64,000 bases of DNA from CAIUMH01 sp963758555. Lineage in GTDB: Bacteria; Actinomycetota; Acidimicrobiia; Acidimicrobiales; RAAP-2. The stretch is taken from the NCBI GenBank assembly GCA_963758555.1, contig CAVWVW010000003.1:682001-746000 (forward strand), written 5' to 3'. Of this stretch, positions 46,608 through 55,936 are shown one piece after another. The notes beneath the pieces are model-generated. The model worked only from the letters and a program-made list of their open reading frames with translations, searched no databases and had not been told where the DNA came from. How positions within the stretch are numbered: the first letter of the stretch is position 1; each line of letters opens with the position of its first letter. The translations under genes were made by a program, and so were the position numbers.

Positions 46608-48596
46608 ATGGCTGCCGAGGTGATGATCAGGCTGCCTGACGGGTCGGTCAAGGAGCTTCCCCAGGGTTCGACGGGCCTCGATCTGGCCGCTTCGATCGGC
46701 CGCCGGCTGGCCAAGGACGCCGTGGCGATCAGAAGCGACGGCGACGAGAGGGACCTCACCGAGCCCCTGGTGGAAGGCGCCCTGGTCGAGATCTTGACCG
46801 TGTCGTCCCCGGCCGGGCGCGAGATCCTCCGGCACTCCACCGCCCACGTGCTCGCCCAAGCGGTGCTGCGCCTCTGGCCAGGCGCGCACTACGCGATCGG
46901 CCCGGTGATCGACGACGGCTTCTACTACGACTTCGAGCTGCCCGACGGCGCCCACTTCAGCGACGACGACCTCGAGAGGATCGAAGCGGTGATGCGCGAG
47001 ATCGTGGCCGAAGACCAGCCCTTCATCCGCTCCGTGCACCCGATCGACGAGGGGATCGCCCTCTTCGCCGACCAGCCGTTCAAGGTCGAGATCATCGAGA
47101 AGGTCGCCCAGGGCGCCGACGAGGTCGATGCGCGCGGTGGCCAGGACAGCGTGTCGACGTACCAGAACACCGCCGAGTTCACCGATCTGTGCCTGGGCCC
47201 TCACGTGCCGTCGACCGGCCGGCTCGGCCACTTCAAGCTCATGCGCGTCGCGGGTGCCTACTGGCGGGGCGACGAGACGCGCCCGCAGCTCCAGCGCATC
47301 TACGGCACAGCGTTCGAGTCGGCCAAGGCGCTCGAAGAGCACCTCTACCGCTTGGAGGAGGCAGAGCGGCGCGACCACCGCAAGCTCGGCACGCAGCTCG
47401 ACCTCTTCAGCTTCCCCGACGAGCTGGGCTCCGGCCTCGCCGTCTTCCACCCGAAGGGTGGCGTGATCCGTCGGGTCATGGAGGAGTACTCCCGGAAACG
47501 CCACGTCGAGGCGGGCTACGAGTTCGTCTACACCCCGCACGTGACCAAGGCTGAGCTCTTCGAGACCTCAGGGCACCTCGACTGGTATGCGGAGGGCATG
47601 TACCCGCCGATGGAGCTCGACGACGGCCAGCAGTACTACCTCAAGCCGATGAACTGCCCCTTCCACGTCTTGATCTACCGCAGCCGCCAGCGCAGCTACC
47701 GAGAGCTGCCGCTGCGCCTCTTCGAGTTCGGGACCGTCTACCGCTATGAGAAGTCGGGCGTGGTCCAGGGCCTGACGCGGGTCAGAGGTATGACCCAAGA
47801 CGACTCGCACATCTTCTGCGCGACCGAGCAGATGGCCGATGAGCTGGTCTCGCTCCTCGGCTTCGTGCTCGATCTGCTGCGTGAGTTCGGTCTCGACGAC
47901 TTCTACCTCGAGCTCTCCACCCGACCCGAGCACAAGGCGGTCGGCACCGATGAGGAGTGGGAGGTGGCGACCGAGACCTTGCGCTCGGTGGCCGAGCAGG
48001 CGGGCCTCGAGCTCGTCCTCGACGAGGGAGGGGGCGCCTTCTACGGCCCGAAGATCTCTGTCCAGGCTCGAGACGCCATCGGTCGAACCCACCAGATGTC
48101 GACGATCCAGCTGGACTTCCAGACCCCCCAGCGCTTCGGGATCGAGTACGTCGGCGCCGACAACGCCCGTCACCAGCCGATCATGATCCACAGGGCGCTC
48201 TTCGGCTCGGTCGAGCGGTTCATGGCCATCCTGCTCGAGCACCATGCGGGGAACCTGCCCACCTGGCTGAGCCCTGAGCAGGTCAGGGTGCTGCCTGTGC
48301 GCGACGACCATGAGGACTACGCCTACGAGATCGACGCCTCGCTTCGCTCGGTGGTCGTGCGCTCCAGCGTCGATCCGGCGTCAGAGCCCCTCGGCGCGAG
48401 GATCCGTCGCGCCAAGCTCGAGAAGATCCCGTACATCGTGGTGGTGGGCGACTCGGACGTGAGCGCCCGCAGCGTCGGGGTCAACCGCCGAGGCTCCAAC
48501 ACCCCCGAGCGCGACGTGTCGCTCGACGCTTTCGTCTCCTCGCTGCTCGCCGAGATCGAGGCTCGATCGTCTCCTGAGGCGCATCGAACACCGTGA
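46608..48596 (+). CDS. thrS: Threonyl-tRNA synthetase
   Basis: A 662-residue class II synthetase charging tRNA-Thr. N-terminal TGS domain (IRLPDGSVKELPQGSTGLDL), editing domain with HSTAHVLAQAVLRLWPGAHY, catalytic core with zinc ligands Cys in MNCPFHVLIYR and His residues downstream, TQDDSHIFC, and anticodon-binding domain (VRVLPVRDDHEDYAYEID). Length is typical. It begins the conserved thrS-HIT-pgsA order. Confidence 0.96.
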   Translation: MAAEVMIRLPDGSVKELPQGSTGLDLAASIGRRLAKDAVAIRSDGDERDLTEPLVEGALVEILTVSSPAGREILRHSTAHVLAQAVLRLWPGAHYAIGPVIDDGFYYDFELPDGAHFSDDDLERIEAVMREIVAEDQPFIRSVHPIDEGIALFADQPFKVEIIEKVAQGADEVDARGGQDSVSTYQNTAEFTDLCLGPHVPSTGRLGHFKLMRVAGAYWRGDETRPQLQRIYGTAFESAKALEEHLYRLEEAERRDHRKLGTQLDLFSFPDELGSGLAVFHPKGGVIRRVMEEYSRKRHVEAGYEFVYTPHVTKAELFETSGHLDWYAEGMYPPMELDDGQQYYLKPMNCPFHVLIYRSRQRSYRELPLRLFEFGTVYRYEKSGVVQGLTRVRGMTQDDSHIFCATEQMADELVSLLGFVLDLLREFGLDDFYLELSTRPEHKAVGTDEEWEVATETLRSVAEQAGLELVLDEGGGAFYGPKISVQARDAIGRTHQMSTIQLDFQTPQRFGIEYVGADNARHQPIMIHRALFGSVERFMAILLEHHAGNLPTWLSPEQVRVLPVRDDHEDYAYEIDASLRSVVVRSSVDPASEPLGARIRRAKLEKIPYIVVVGDSDVSARSVGVNRRGSNTPERDVSLDAFVSSLLAEIEARSSPEAHRTP

Positions 48597-49099
48597 GCCT
48601 CGATCGGCTCTGGGCGTCATGGCGAAGCGCCTACGTCGCCGACGTCACCTTGGGCCGGGACCACGAGTCGGGCTGCGTGTTCTGCGCCCTGCTGCGCGAA
48701 GAGCCGTCGCCCGAGAGCGGGCTCGTCGTCGCCGACGAGCTCGCGGCCTGCCTGCTCAACGCCTATCCCTACGGCAGCGGCCACCTCTTGGTGCTGCCCC
48801 GTCGTCACGTGGCGGGCCTGAGCGAGCTGACTGACGAGGAGGCAGCGGCTCTGTGGTCGCTGGCTCGCCACGCGGTCAGGTCCGTGGAGCAGGCCTACCA
48901 GCCAGACGGGGTGAACCTGGGTGCCAACCTCGGTGAGGCAGCCGGCGCAGGCATCCCTGCCCATCTGCACCTGCACGTCTTGCCGCGTTGGCAGGGAGAC
49001 ACCAACTTCATGACCTCCATCGCGGAGACCAGGGTGCTCCCCGAGTCGCTGGCCGAGACCTGGGCGAAGGTGACGGCGGCGTGGCCTGAGGGGTCCTGA
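48593..49099 (+). CDS. HIT-family nucleotide phosphorylase/hydrolase
   Basis: A 168-residue histidine-triad protein: SGCVFCALLREEPSPESGL (zinc-like Cys pair), LNAYPYGSGHLLVLPRRHV, and the triad HLHLHVLPRWQGD. Homologues at this locus in mycobacteria are Ap4A-type phosphorylases. It overlaps the thrS stop by four bases. Likely role: turnover of dinucleoside polyphosphates, perhaps made by the synthetase side reaction. Confidence 0.9.
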   Translation: MSLDRLWASWRSAYVADVTLGRDHESGCVFCALLREEPSPESGLVVADELAACLLNAYPYGSGHLLVLPRRHVAGLSELTDEEAAALWSLARHAVRSVEQAYQPDGVNLGANLGEAAGAGIPAHLHLHVLPRWQGDTNFMTSIAETRVLPESLAETWAKVTAAWPEGS

Positions 49100-49273
49100 G
49101 GGGCCACTGCTCCCTCGGGGCCACGAGACCCGGTGGTAACCTGCAACCCCAGAACGTTGAACGTCGCCTCCGATGAGAGCCTGTGGCTCCGGAGCCCAAC
49201 GAGGTGCGAGAGCGCACCAGCGACGTGCCGACGCAGGAGGAGTGCATGTTCGACGGTCGCTGGCGGAGCTGCA

Positions 49274-50038
49274 GTGGATGCCAAGACGGAGCCTGTGGGC
49301 ACCTGGTTGCAGCACCACGGCATCACCGCTGACGTGCTCACCGCCACGGGGCTGGTCACCGCCACCGCCACGGCGGTCGCGGCGGCGCTCGGGTACTTCT
49401 ACCTCGCCGTGGTCCTCCTCACCCTCACCGGCGCTCACGATCTCTTCGACGGTCCGGTGGCCAAGGCCGCGGGGACCAGCTCTGTGCGCGGTGCGTTCTT
49501 CGACTCGGTGACCGACCGCGTCGCCGATGCCCTCTTGATGGGTGGCGTGGCGTGGTATCTCATCAGCCAAGGCAAGGGGCACCTGGCGCTGCTGCCGCTG
49601 GCCATCTTGGGTGTGACCGCCCTGGTCTCCTACGAGCGAGCCAAGGCCGAGGCGCTGGGCTTGCACGCCCGTGGCGGTCTGATGGAGCGCGCCGAGCGGA
49701 TGATCCTGCTCGGCGTCGGGTTCTTGGTCAGCGCGCTGCTCATCCCGGTGCTCTGGATCCTGCTGGTGCTCACCTCGTTCACGGCGATCAACCGCTTCGT
49801 CAAGGTCTGGCGCGAAGCCACCAAGGTCTCTCCCGAAGCGGTGTCCGCTCGCCGCAGCGCTGACCGAGACTCTCGCTTCCGCGAGTGGCGCGAGCGCTCA
49901 GGCTTCGACTGGAACGAGGACAGCCCGGTGGTTCGCTGGCGCGCTCGTCGAGCAGAGCATGTCTCGTCACGGCCCGGTCGACCACGCAGAGCGCGGCGGA
50001 CGACTCGTCTCGGCCGCCACCCTGCCTCTCGTCCTTGA
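49274..50038 (+). CDS. CDP-alcohol phosphatidyltransferase (PIP-synthase-like)
   Basis: About 254 residues, five to six transmembrane segments. The family signature reads DLFDGPVAK then RGAFFDSVTDRVAD: all four Asp are present, but Lys replaces the usual Arg after the first Ala. At this locus in mycobacteria the gene (pgsA1) makes phosphatidylinositol phosphate from CDP-diacylglycerol and inositol-1-phosphate; the neighbouring acyltransferase and PimA support that role. GTG at 49274 has GGAG six bases before it. The C-terminal 60 residues are basic and unassigned. Confidence 0.85.
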   Translation: MDAKTEPVGTWLQHHGITADVLTATGLVTATATAVAAALGYFYLAVVLLTLTGAHDLFDGPVAKAAGTSSVRGAFFDSVTDRVADALLMGGVAWYLISQGKGHLALLPLAILGVTALVSYERAKAEALGLHARGGLMERAERMILLGVGFLVSALLIPVLWILLVLTSFTAINRFVKVWREATKVSPEAVSARRSADRDSRFREWRERSGFDWNEDSPVVRWRARRAEHVSSRPGRPRRARRTTRLGRHPASRP

Positions 50039-50053
50039 GCACGGCCTCCCGAG

Positions 50054-50965
50054 GTGCCTGACTCCGCCGATCGGCGCCGCTACCTGCTCTGGCGCACGCT
50101 GGGCACGCTCCTCGAGCGCTTGCCCGTCGACGTGGCGGTGAGCCTGGCTGAGCGCCTGGGGTGGGCGGCGTCGCTCATCCCCACTCCGGCACGTGACGCG
50201 GCGAGAGAGAACCTGCGACGCATCACCGAGCACGGCACCGAGACGCCCATCGACGAGCGGGTGCTCGATCGATGGGTCCGTCGGAGCTTCGCCAGCTACG
50301 GGCGCTACTGGGCCGAGGGCGCCACGCTGCCCGTCCAGTCTGCCGCGACGATCCTCGAGCGCATCGACCTCGTCGAGGGCCGCCAGCACCTCGAAGCAGC
50401 GATGGCTGCCGGCTCCGGCTGCATCGTGGCGCTGCCCCACATCGGCAGCTGGGAGTGGGGCGGAGCGATGCTGGCGCACTTCGGCTTCCCGATGACGGCC
50501 ATCGCGGAGGAGCTAGACCCCCCTGAGCTCTTCTCCTGGTTCGTCGCCAAGCGAGAGCAGATGGGGCTCAAGATCGAGCCCCTCGGGCCCGATGCGGGTC
50601 GAGCGGTCATGGGTGTGCTCAAGGCAGGCGGCCTGGTCGGCCTCTTGTGCGATCGCGACATCGAGAGCTCGGGGATCGAGGTCGAGCTCTTGGGGGCCAA
50701 GACCACGATGCCCGCAGGTCCGGCGACGATGGCCTTGCGGACAGGGGCGACCCTGCTCGCCGGCGTGATCTACGCAGGGCCCGGCCGTCAGCATGCGGCG
50801 ATGCTGTCGGCACCGCTGGACCTCACCCGACACGGTCGCATGCGCGATGACGTGGCCTCGCTCACCCAGCAGATCGCGGACCAGCTCTCGGTCCTGATCC
50901 GACGAGCGCCCGAGCAGTGGCACGTCTTCTCGGACCCCTTCGAGGAAGCCGGGCACGCCTCGTGA
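50054..50965 (+). CDS. Lipid A/PIM-type acyltransferase (PatA-like)
   Basis: A 303-residue LpxL/HtrB-family acyltransferase. Catalytic H-x4-E in LPHIGSWEWGGAML, and LLCDRDIESSGIEVELLGA with TMPAGPATMALRTGA following. At this position in mycobacteria the gene encodes PatA, which acylates PIM mannose. GTG at 50054, 15 bases after the phosphatidyltransferase stop; its own stop overlaps the pimA-like GTG. Acts at the inner face of the membrane. Confidence 0.87.
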   Translation: MPDSADRRRYLLWRTLGTLLERLPVDVAVSLAERLGWAASLIPTPARDAARENLRRITEHGTETPIDERVLDRWVRRSFASYGRYWAEGATLPVQSAATILERIDLVEGRQHLEAAMAAGSGCIVALPHIGSWEWGGAMLAHFGFPMTAIAEELDPPELFSWFVAKREQMGLKIEPLGPDAGRAVMGVLKAGGLVGLLCDRDIESSGIEVELLGAKTTMPAGPATMALRTGATLLAGVIYAGPGRQHAAMLSAPLDLTRHGRMRDDVASLTQQIADQLSVLIRRAPEQWHVFSDPFEEAGHAS

Positions 50966-52048
50966 GCGAGGCCGGCGTGCTGCTGGTCTCGCCCTATGAC
51001 CTCTCGATCCCGGGCGGGGTGCAAGGCCAAGCGACGGGGATGGCTCTCGAGCTGGCGTCGCCGGGGCCGGCGAGTGGCGCTGGCAGCCCCAGGGACTTGG
51101 CCGCGTGACGAGCTCGTCGACGCTGGCGTCCTCCTCTTCGACAAGGCACCGGTGACCAAGCTGCCGGCCAACGGGTCGACGGCACCGGTGACCTTGTCGC
51201 TGCGCGCCGCGACTCGACTCAGGCGGTGGGCCTCGGCCCACGGTCCCTTCGTCGCCCACCTCCACGAGCCGAGCGCGCCGGTGCTCGGCTGGTCCTTGCT
51301 GCGGCGCCATGAGGGTGGCCTCGTCGCCACCGTGCATCGCTCGGGCGTCGATGGCCTCTATCGAGCTGCGAGCCCGCTGCTCACTTTCCTCCAACGCCGG
51401 GTGGACGTCACGGTGGCCGTCTCGGAGGCCGCTGCCACCACCGTGCATGAGACGCTCGGGCTGAGCCCTGACGTGCTCTTCAACGGGATCGACCTCGCGG
51501 CTCTTGGTGCGGCCGAGCCCTGGCCCCGTGAGGGTCCCGTCATCTTGTTCTTGGGGCGAGACGAGCCCCGCAAGGGACGCTCCATCCTGCTCGAGGCCGC
51601 CCGCCAGCTCGACCCACGCGTGACGGTGTGGCTGAGTGGTGACGGCGAGCAGGTGGACGGAGAAGGGGGCGCGCGGCTCGAGTGGCTCGGGGTCATCAGC
51701 GACGAGGAGAAGCGTCGCCGTCTGCGGGCGGCGGACGTGCTCTGTGCGCCGTCGCTCGGCGGTGAGTCCTTCGGCATGGTGCTGCTCGAGGGGTTGGCCG
51801 CCGGATGCCACGTCGTGTGCTCAGACATCGACGGCTACCGCCAGGCCCTCGGGGGCCTTGGCACTCTGGTGGCACCCTCGGACCCCAGAGCCCTGGCCGC
51901 AGCTCTGAACGAGGCCCTCGAGGCACCCTCGAGTGCCACGGAGGCTCAGCAGCGAGCGGAGCAGTTCTCGATGGCGGCGCTGGTCGACGCCTACGAAGAG
52001 CGCTACGAGCTGGCCTCGTCGGGCCAGGGTCGCGCGGACGGGCGCTAG
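50962..52048 (+). CDS. pimA: PimA-like mannosyltransferase, one frameshift
   Basis: About 362 residues of a GT-B glycosyltransferase (GT4). VSPYDLSIPGGVQGQATGMA forms the nucleotide-sugar loop; after a break near 51065 come HLHEPSAPVLGWSLLRR, TVAVSEAAATTVHE, ILFLGRDEPRKGRSILLEAA and the C-terminal E-x7-E in GGESFGMVLLEGLAAG. PimA adds the first mannose to phosphatidylinositol. The neighbourhood supports this; similar GT4 enzymes cannot be fully excluded. GTG start overlaps the previous stop. Confidence 0.85.
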
Positions 52049-52049
52049 C

Positions 52050-53054
52050 GTGAGCGCGGTGAGCGACGCGTCCCCGGGGGGCAACCAGCCGAACAGGAGC
52101 AAGGGCGCAGGGCGCGGCAACGCCCAGAGCCAACGGCGCTCCAAGGGCGGTTCGCAGCGCCCCCACGCCCGGAATCGGCCGTCGAACCAGCAGCAGCGCT
52201 CGGTGTCTGCCCGTGTCGCCGAGCCGATCAGCGCGCCGAGCCCTGCCAGCCCTGAGCTGGGCCCCACCGCCTCGTTCGACGCCGAGCGTCAGCGCAACCG
52301 TGGGTGGCACCTCAAGATCTCGCTGCTCTGGGCGATCCTGAGCGGCGTGGTGATCGGGGGCATCCTCTGTGTGGTCTCGATCCTCGTCGGGGCCGTCGTC
52401 GGTGTGGTCCTGGGCGTCGTGGTCTTCGTCGTGCTCAGGCGAGTCGCGCCCAAGCGGGTGAGTGCGGCGATCAAGGCCAGGATGATCGACTCTGGACAGC
52501 TGCCTCGCGTCGACGCCATCTTGGGCGGGCTGAGCGTGACGATGGGCGTGACGACGCCGCTCATCTCCCTGCTCGTCGACGAGGTCCCCAACGCCGCGAT
52601 CATCTCGGTCGACGGCGCTCCCACGGTGGTCCTGACGACCGGGCTCCTCGACGTGCTCTCGGTGGTGCAGCTCGAGGGTGTCCTCGGTCACCTGTTGGCG
52701 CACGAGCGCCTCGATGCGGTCGAGCGCGGGACGGCCGGCGCAGGGATCGCCCTCCTCCTCGGGCCGCTCGGACGCAGCGAGGCTCGAGCCCGTCGGCTGA
52801 TCGGTCGCGACCGTCTCTTCCAGGCCGACGAGGTCGCGGCGCTGGCCGTTCGCTATCCGCCGGGTCTCGCCGGAGCACTCAAGATCATGGAGCAGGCGAG
52901 CTCGCCGGTCCCCGGCTCGTTCTTCGTCTCGCCGACCTACGCCACGCTGCGCTGGCTCTTCGTCGACCCCAGCATCGGGCGGCGTGCCGCGTCCGATTCG
53001 ATCGGGGACGTCGATGCCACCGCCGTGCGGCGGCTCGTGCTCGAGGAGCTCTAG
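52050..53054 (+). CDS. M48-like membrane protein lacking the catalytic motif
   Basis: About 334 residues. A Ser/Gln/Arg-rich tail of about 85 residues, two transmembrane segments (SLLWAILSGVVIGGILCVV; VGAVVGVVLGVVVFVVL), then an M48-peptidase-like domain: ISVDGAPTVVLTTGLLD and LEGVLGHLLAHERLDA. The zinc-peptidase motif His-Glu-x2-His is here His-Leu-Leu-Ala-His, and the third ligand region reads FQADEVAAL, with Gln where Glu is expected. It is thus probably not a protease. Role unknown; maybe a scaffold. Confidence 0.7.
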   Translation: MSAVSDASPGGNQPNRSKGAGRGNAQSQRRSKGGSQRPHARNRPSNQQQRSVSARVAEPISAPSPASPELGPTASFDAERQRNRGWHLKISLLWAILSGVVIGGILCVVSILVGAVVGVVLGVVVFVVLRRVAPKRVSAAIKARMIDSGQLPRVDAILGGLSVTMGVTTPLISLLVDEVPNAAIISVDGAPTVVLTTGLLDVLSVVQLEGVLGHLLAHERLDAVERGTAGAGIALLLGPLGRSEARARRLIGRDRLFQADEVAALAVRYPPGLAGALKIMEQASSPVPGSFFVSPTYATLRWLFVDPSIGRRAASDSIGDVDATAVRRLVLEEL

Positions 53055-53089
53055 GCGGTCCTGGTTCGCTGTCCCGGTAAGATCAGGGC

Positions 53090-53995
53090 GTGACCGAACC
53101 CGCTGACCAGACCGCCTCTCGCTCCACCGGAACCTTCAGGGTCAAGCGCGGTCTCGCTGACATGCTGCGCGGCGGGGTCATCATGGACGTGGTCGATGCC
53201 GCACAGGCGAAGATCGCGGAAGACGCAGGTGCGGTGGCCGTCATGGCGCTCGAGCGGGTGCCCTCCGACATCCGCCGTGATGGCGGCGTCGCTCGGATGA
53301 GCGATCCCGAGCTCATCGAGGGCATCCAGGCGGCCGTCACGGTGCCGGTGATGGCCAAGGCCCGCATCGGCCACACCGCTGAGGCTCAGGTGCTCGCGGC
53401 CCTCGAGGTCGACTACATCGACGAATCCGAGGTCTTGACGCCGGCTGACGAGGCGCACCACATCGACAAGTGGGCCTTCGACGTCCCCTTCGTCTGCGGG
53501 GCCACCAATCTCGGCGAGGCCCTGCGGCGCATCTCAGAGGGTGCGTCGATGATCAGGTCGAAGGGTGAGGCCGGAACCGGCAACATCGTCGAGGCCGTCC
53601 GCCACCTTCGCTCGATCTTGGGTGACGTCCGCAAGCTCACGGTGGCCGACGAGGCGGAGCTCTTCGGCTGGGCCAAGGAGCTGCGGGCTCCCTACGACCT
53701 CGTCGCCGAGGTGGCCGCCACGGGCCAGCTCCCCGTGCCGCTCTTCTGTGCGGGCGGGATCGCCACCCCGGCAGATGCCTCGCTCGTCATGCAGCTCGGC
53801 GCCCAGGCGGTGTTCGTCGGCTCAGGGATCTTCAAGAGCGAGGACCCGGCGCGCCGAGCTCGGGCCATCGTGGAGGCCACGACGCACTTCGACGACGCTG
53901 CCTTGGTCGCCAAGGTCTCGCGCGGTCTCGGCGAGCCCATGGTCGGCCAAGAGATCGACAAGCTCGAGACGCGGCTGGCCGAGCGCGGCTGGTAG
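53090..53995 (+). CDS. pdxS: Pyridoxal 5'-phosphate synthase subunit PdxS
   Basis: A 301-residue TIM-barrel synthase subunit that makes PLP from ribose 5-phosphate, glyceraldehyde 3-phosphate and ammonia. Motifs: MDVVDAAQAKIAEDAGAVAV, VPVMAKARIGHTAEAQVL with catalytic Lys, EVDYIDESEVLTPAD, and SMIRSKGEAGTGNIVEAVRH. Starts at GTG. Ammonia comes from the PdxT subunit two bases downstream. Confidence 0.97.
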   Translation: MTEPADQTASRSTGTFRVKRGLADMLRGGVIMDVVDAAQAKIAEDAGAVAVMALERVPSDIRRDGGVARMSDPELIEGIQAAVTVPVMAKARIGHTAEAQVLAALEVDYIDESEVLTPADEAHHIDKWAFDVPFVCGATNLGEALRRISEGASMIRSKGEAGTGNIVEAVRHLRSILGDVRKLTVADEAELFGWAKELRAPYDLVAEVAATGQLPVPLFCAGGIATPADASLVMQLGAQAVFVGSGIFKSEDPARRARAIVEATTHFDDAALVAKVSRGLGEPMVGQEIDKLETRLAERGW

Positions 53996-53997
53996 GG

Positions 53998-54564
53998 GTG
54001 AGCGTCGGGATCCTCGCCCTCCAAGGCGACGTCCGCGAGCACGAGGCGTGTCTGGAGCGTCTCGGGGTGTCTGCACGACGGCTGCGGTCGCCCGAGGATC
54101 TCGAGGGGATCGATGCAGTGATCTTGCCGGGTGGCGAGTCGACGACGATCTCGATGCTGCTTGACTCCTCTGGGTTGCGAGGGCCCTTGGCCGACTGGGT
54201 CGGCCAGGGCCGTCCCACCCTCGGGACCTGTGCCGGACTGGTGCTCCTCGCCGACGAGGTGGTCGACGGCCGAGATGACCAAGTCGGCTTCGGCGGCCTC
54301 GGGATCACCGTCAGGCGCAACGGCTGGGGACGACAGCGCTTCAGCTTCGAGGCCAAGGTTGAGGCACCGGTGCTCGGGGGTCCTCTCGAGGGCATCTTCA
54401 TCAGGGCGCCGCGGATCGTGGAGGTGGACGACTCCACCGAGGTGCTCGGGACCCTGGAGGGAGAAGCTGTGCTCGTCGAGCGCGGTGCGCTCTTGGCTGC
54501 GGCCTTCCACCCTGAGCTGGCGGGAGATGACCGCCTCCACGCTCGGCTGGTCTCGCACCTCTGA
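53998..54564 (+). CDS. pdxT: Glutaminase subunit PdxT of PLP synthase
   Basis: A 188-residue class I glutamine amidotransferase that supplies ammonia to PdxS. GILALQGDVREHEACLERLG at the N-terminus, LPGGESTTISMLL, the nucleophile Cys in TLGTCAGLVLLADEV, and the His/Glu pair in AFHPELAGDDRLH. GTG start. Full length. Confidence 0.95.
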   Translation: MSVGILALQGDVREHEACLERLGVSARRLRSPEDLEGIDAVILPGGESTTISMLLDSSGLRGPLADWVGQGRPTLGTCAGLVLLADEVVDGRDDQVGFGGLGITVRRNGWGRQRFSFEAKVEAPVLGGPLEGIFIRAPRIVEVDDSTEVLGTLEGEAVLVERGALLAAAFHPELAGDDRLHARLVSHL

Positions 54565-54637
54565 GGTCGCGAAGAACTCGCTAGCATCGAACTTCGCCAG
54601 GGCGACCAGCTGTTCTCGCCTGAGGAGGGAGCCATCG

Positions 54638-55387
54638 ATGTCGGGTCACTCGAAGTGGGCGACGACCAAGCACCGCAAAGGTGCACAGGACAAGGCTCGA
54701 GCCAAGGTCTTCGCCAAGCTGATCCGGCAGGTCGAGGTGGCCGCTCGCGAGGGCGGGGGCGACATCAACTCGAACGCCACCTTGCGCACGATGTATCAAA
54801 AGGCGCGCTCGTCGTCGGTGCCTCTCGACACCATCGAGAAAGCGATCAAGCGCGGGACGGGCGAGCTCGAAGGGGTGCGCTATGAGAGCGTCAGCTACGA
54901 GGGCTACGCGCCTGGAGGCGTGGCGGTCATCGTCGAAGCCCTGACCGACAACCGAAATCGCACCGGCGCTGACATGCGAAACGTCTTCTCGAAGAACGGC
55001 GGTTCGATGGCCGAGCCGGGTTCGGTCAGCTGGCAGTTCGAGCGACGAGGGATCTTGCTCTTCCCGAAGTCGCTTGACGAAGACACGCTCCTCGAAGCGG
55101 CGCTCGACGCGGGAGCCAACGATCTCGCTGACGCGGGCGACCACTGGAAGGTGACCTGCGAGCCCACCGAGCTCCACGAGGTGCGCGACGCGCTCGAAGC
55201 AGCGGGGCTGACCCCTGAGTCAGCGGAGCCCTCCTTGGAGCCCACCCAGCTGGTGCCCGTCACCGAGGAGGCTGAGGCAAAGAAGGTCCTCCGCCTGCTC
55301 GACGCCATCGACGATCTCGACGACGTGCAAGCCGTCCACGCCAACTTCGACGTCTCGGACGAGGTGTTGGCCAACTACGACGGCTGA
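54638..55387 (+). CDS. yebC: YebC/PmpR-family regulatory protein
   Basis: A 249-residue TACO1/YebC-type protein beginning MSGHSKWATTKHRKGAQDKA. Segments NSNATLRTMYQKARSSSVPL and NVFSKNGGSMAEPGSVSWQF are diagnostic. Known members act in transcription or in relief of ribosome stalling at proline runs. ATG at 54638 preceded by GAGGAGGGA. Stands immediately before ruvC, as in many bacteria. Confidence 0.95.
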   Translation: MSGHSKWATTKHRKGAQDKARAKVFAKLIRQVEVAAREGGGDINSNATLRTMYQKARSSSVPLDTIEKAIKRGTGELEGVRYESVSYEGYAPGGVAVIVEALTDNRNRTGADMRNVFSKNGGSMAEPGSVSWQFERRGILLFPKSLDEDTLLEAALDAGANDLADAGDHWKVTCEPTELHEVRDALEAAGLTPESAEPSLEPTQLVPVTEEAEAKKVLRLLDAIDDLDDVQAVHANFDVSDEVLANYDG

Positions 55388-55426
55388 TCCACCTCGCCAG
55401 CCGGCACGAGCGATAGCATCGAACGC

Positions 55427-55936
55427 ATGTTCGTACTCGGGATCGACCCAGGGCTGACTCGCTGTGGCTTCGGGGCCCTCGAGCGCTCGTCGAACAAGGA
55501 CGTGCCCTATCGGGCTTCGGTGGCGGGAGTCATCGAGACGAAGGCTGAGGAGCCCTTGGCTCGCCGCCTCGGGATCGTGGCCACGGAGATCGACGCACTC
55601 CTCGACGAGGTCTCGCCAGCGGTGGTGGTGGTCGAGCGCATCTTCTTCCAGTCAAACGTCCGCACAGCGATCTCGGTGGCCCAGGTCTCCGGCGTGGTCA
55701 TCGCGGCTGCTGCCCGTCGCGGCCTCGAGGTCTTTCAGTACACGCCGAACGAGGTGAAGGAAGCAGTCGTGGGCCACGGAGGCGCGAGCAAGGCCCAGGT
55801 CCAGAGCATGATCGCTCGGCTCTGCGGCCTGGTAGAGCCACCGAAGCCGCCCGACGTGGCCGACGCCTTGGCGCTTGCCGCGTGCTACCTGACCTCTGAT
55901 CGGCTGAGGGCGGCGATCGGAGCCGCAGCACCGTGA
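55427..55936 (+). CDS. ruvC: Holliday junction resolvase RuvC
   Basis: A 169-residue RNase H-fold nuclease that cuts Holliday junctions symmetrically. FVLGIDPGLTRCGFGALE carries the first Asp, VVVERIFFQSNVRTAISVAQ the Glu, and PPDVADALALAACY the last acids. Length normal. Overlaps ruvA by four bases. Confidence 0.96.
   Translation: MFVLGIDPGLTRCGFGALERSSNKDVPYRASVAGVIETKAEEPLARRLGIVATEIDALLDEVSPAVVVVERIFFQSNVRTAISVAQVSGVVIAAAARRGLEVFQYTPNEVKEAVVGHGGASKAQVQSMIARLCGLVEPPKPPDVADALALAACYLTSDRLRAAIGAAAP

Noticed and set aside
45438..47540. 700-residue minus-strand open frame opposite mshC and thrS
   Set aside because: Shadow of two well-conserved plus-strand genes; no domain of its own.
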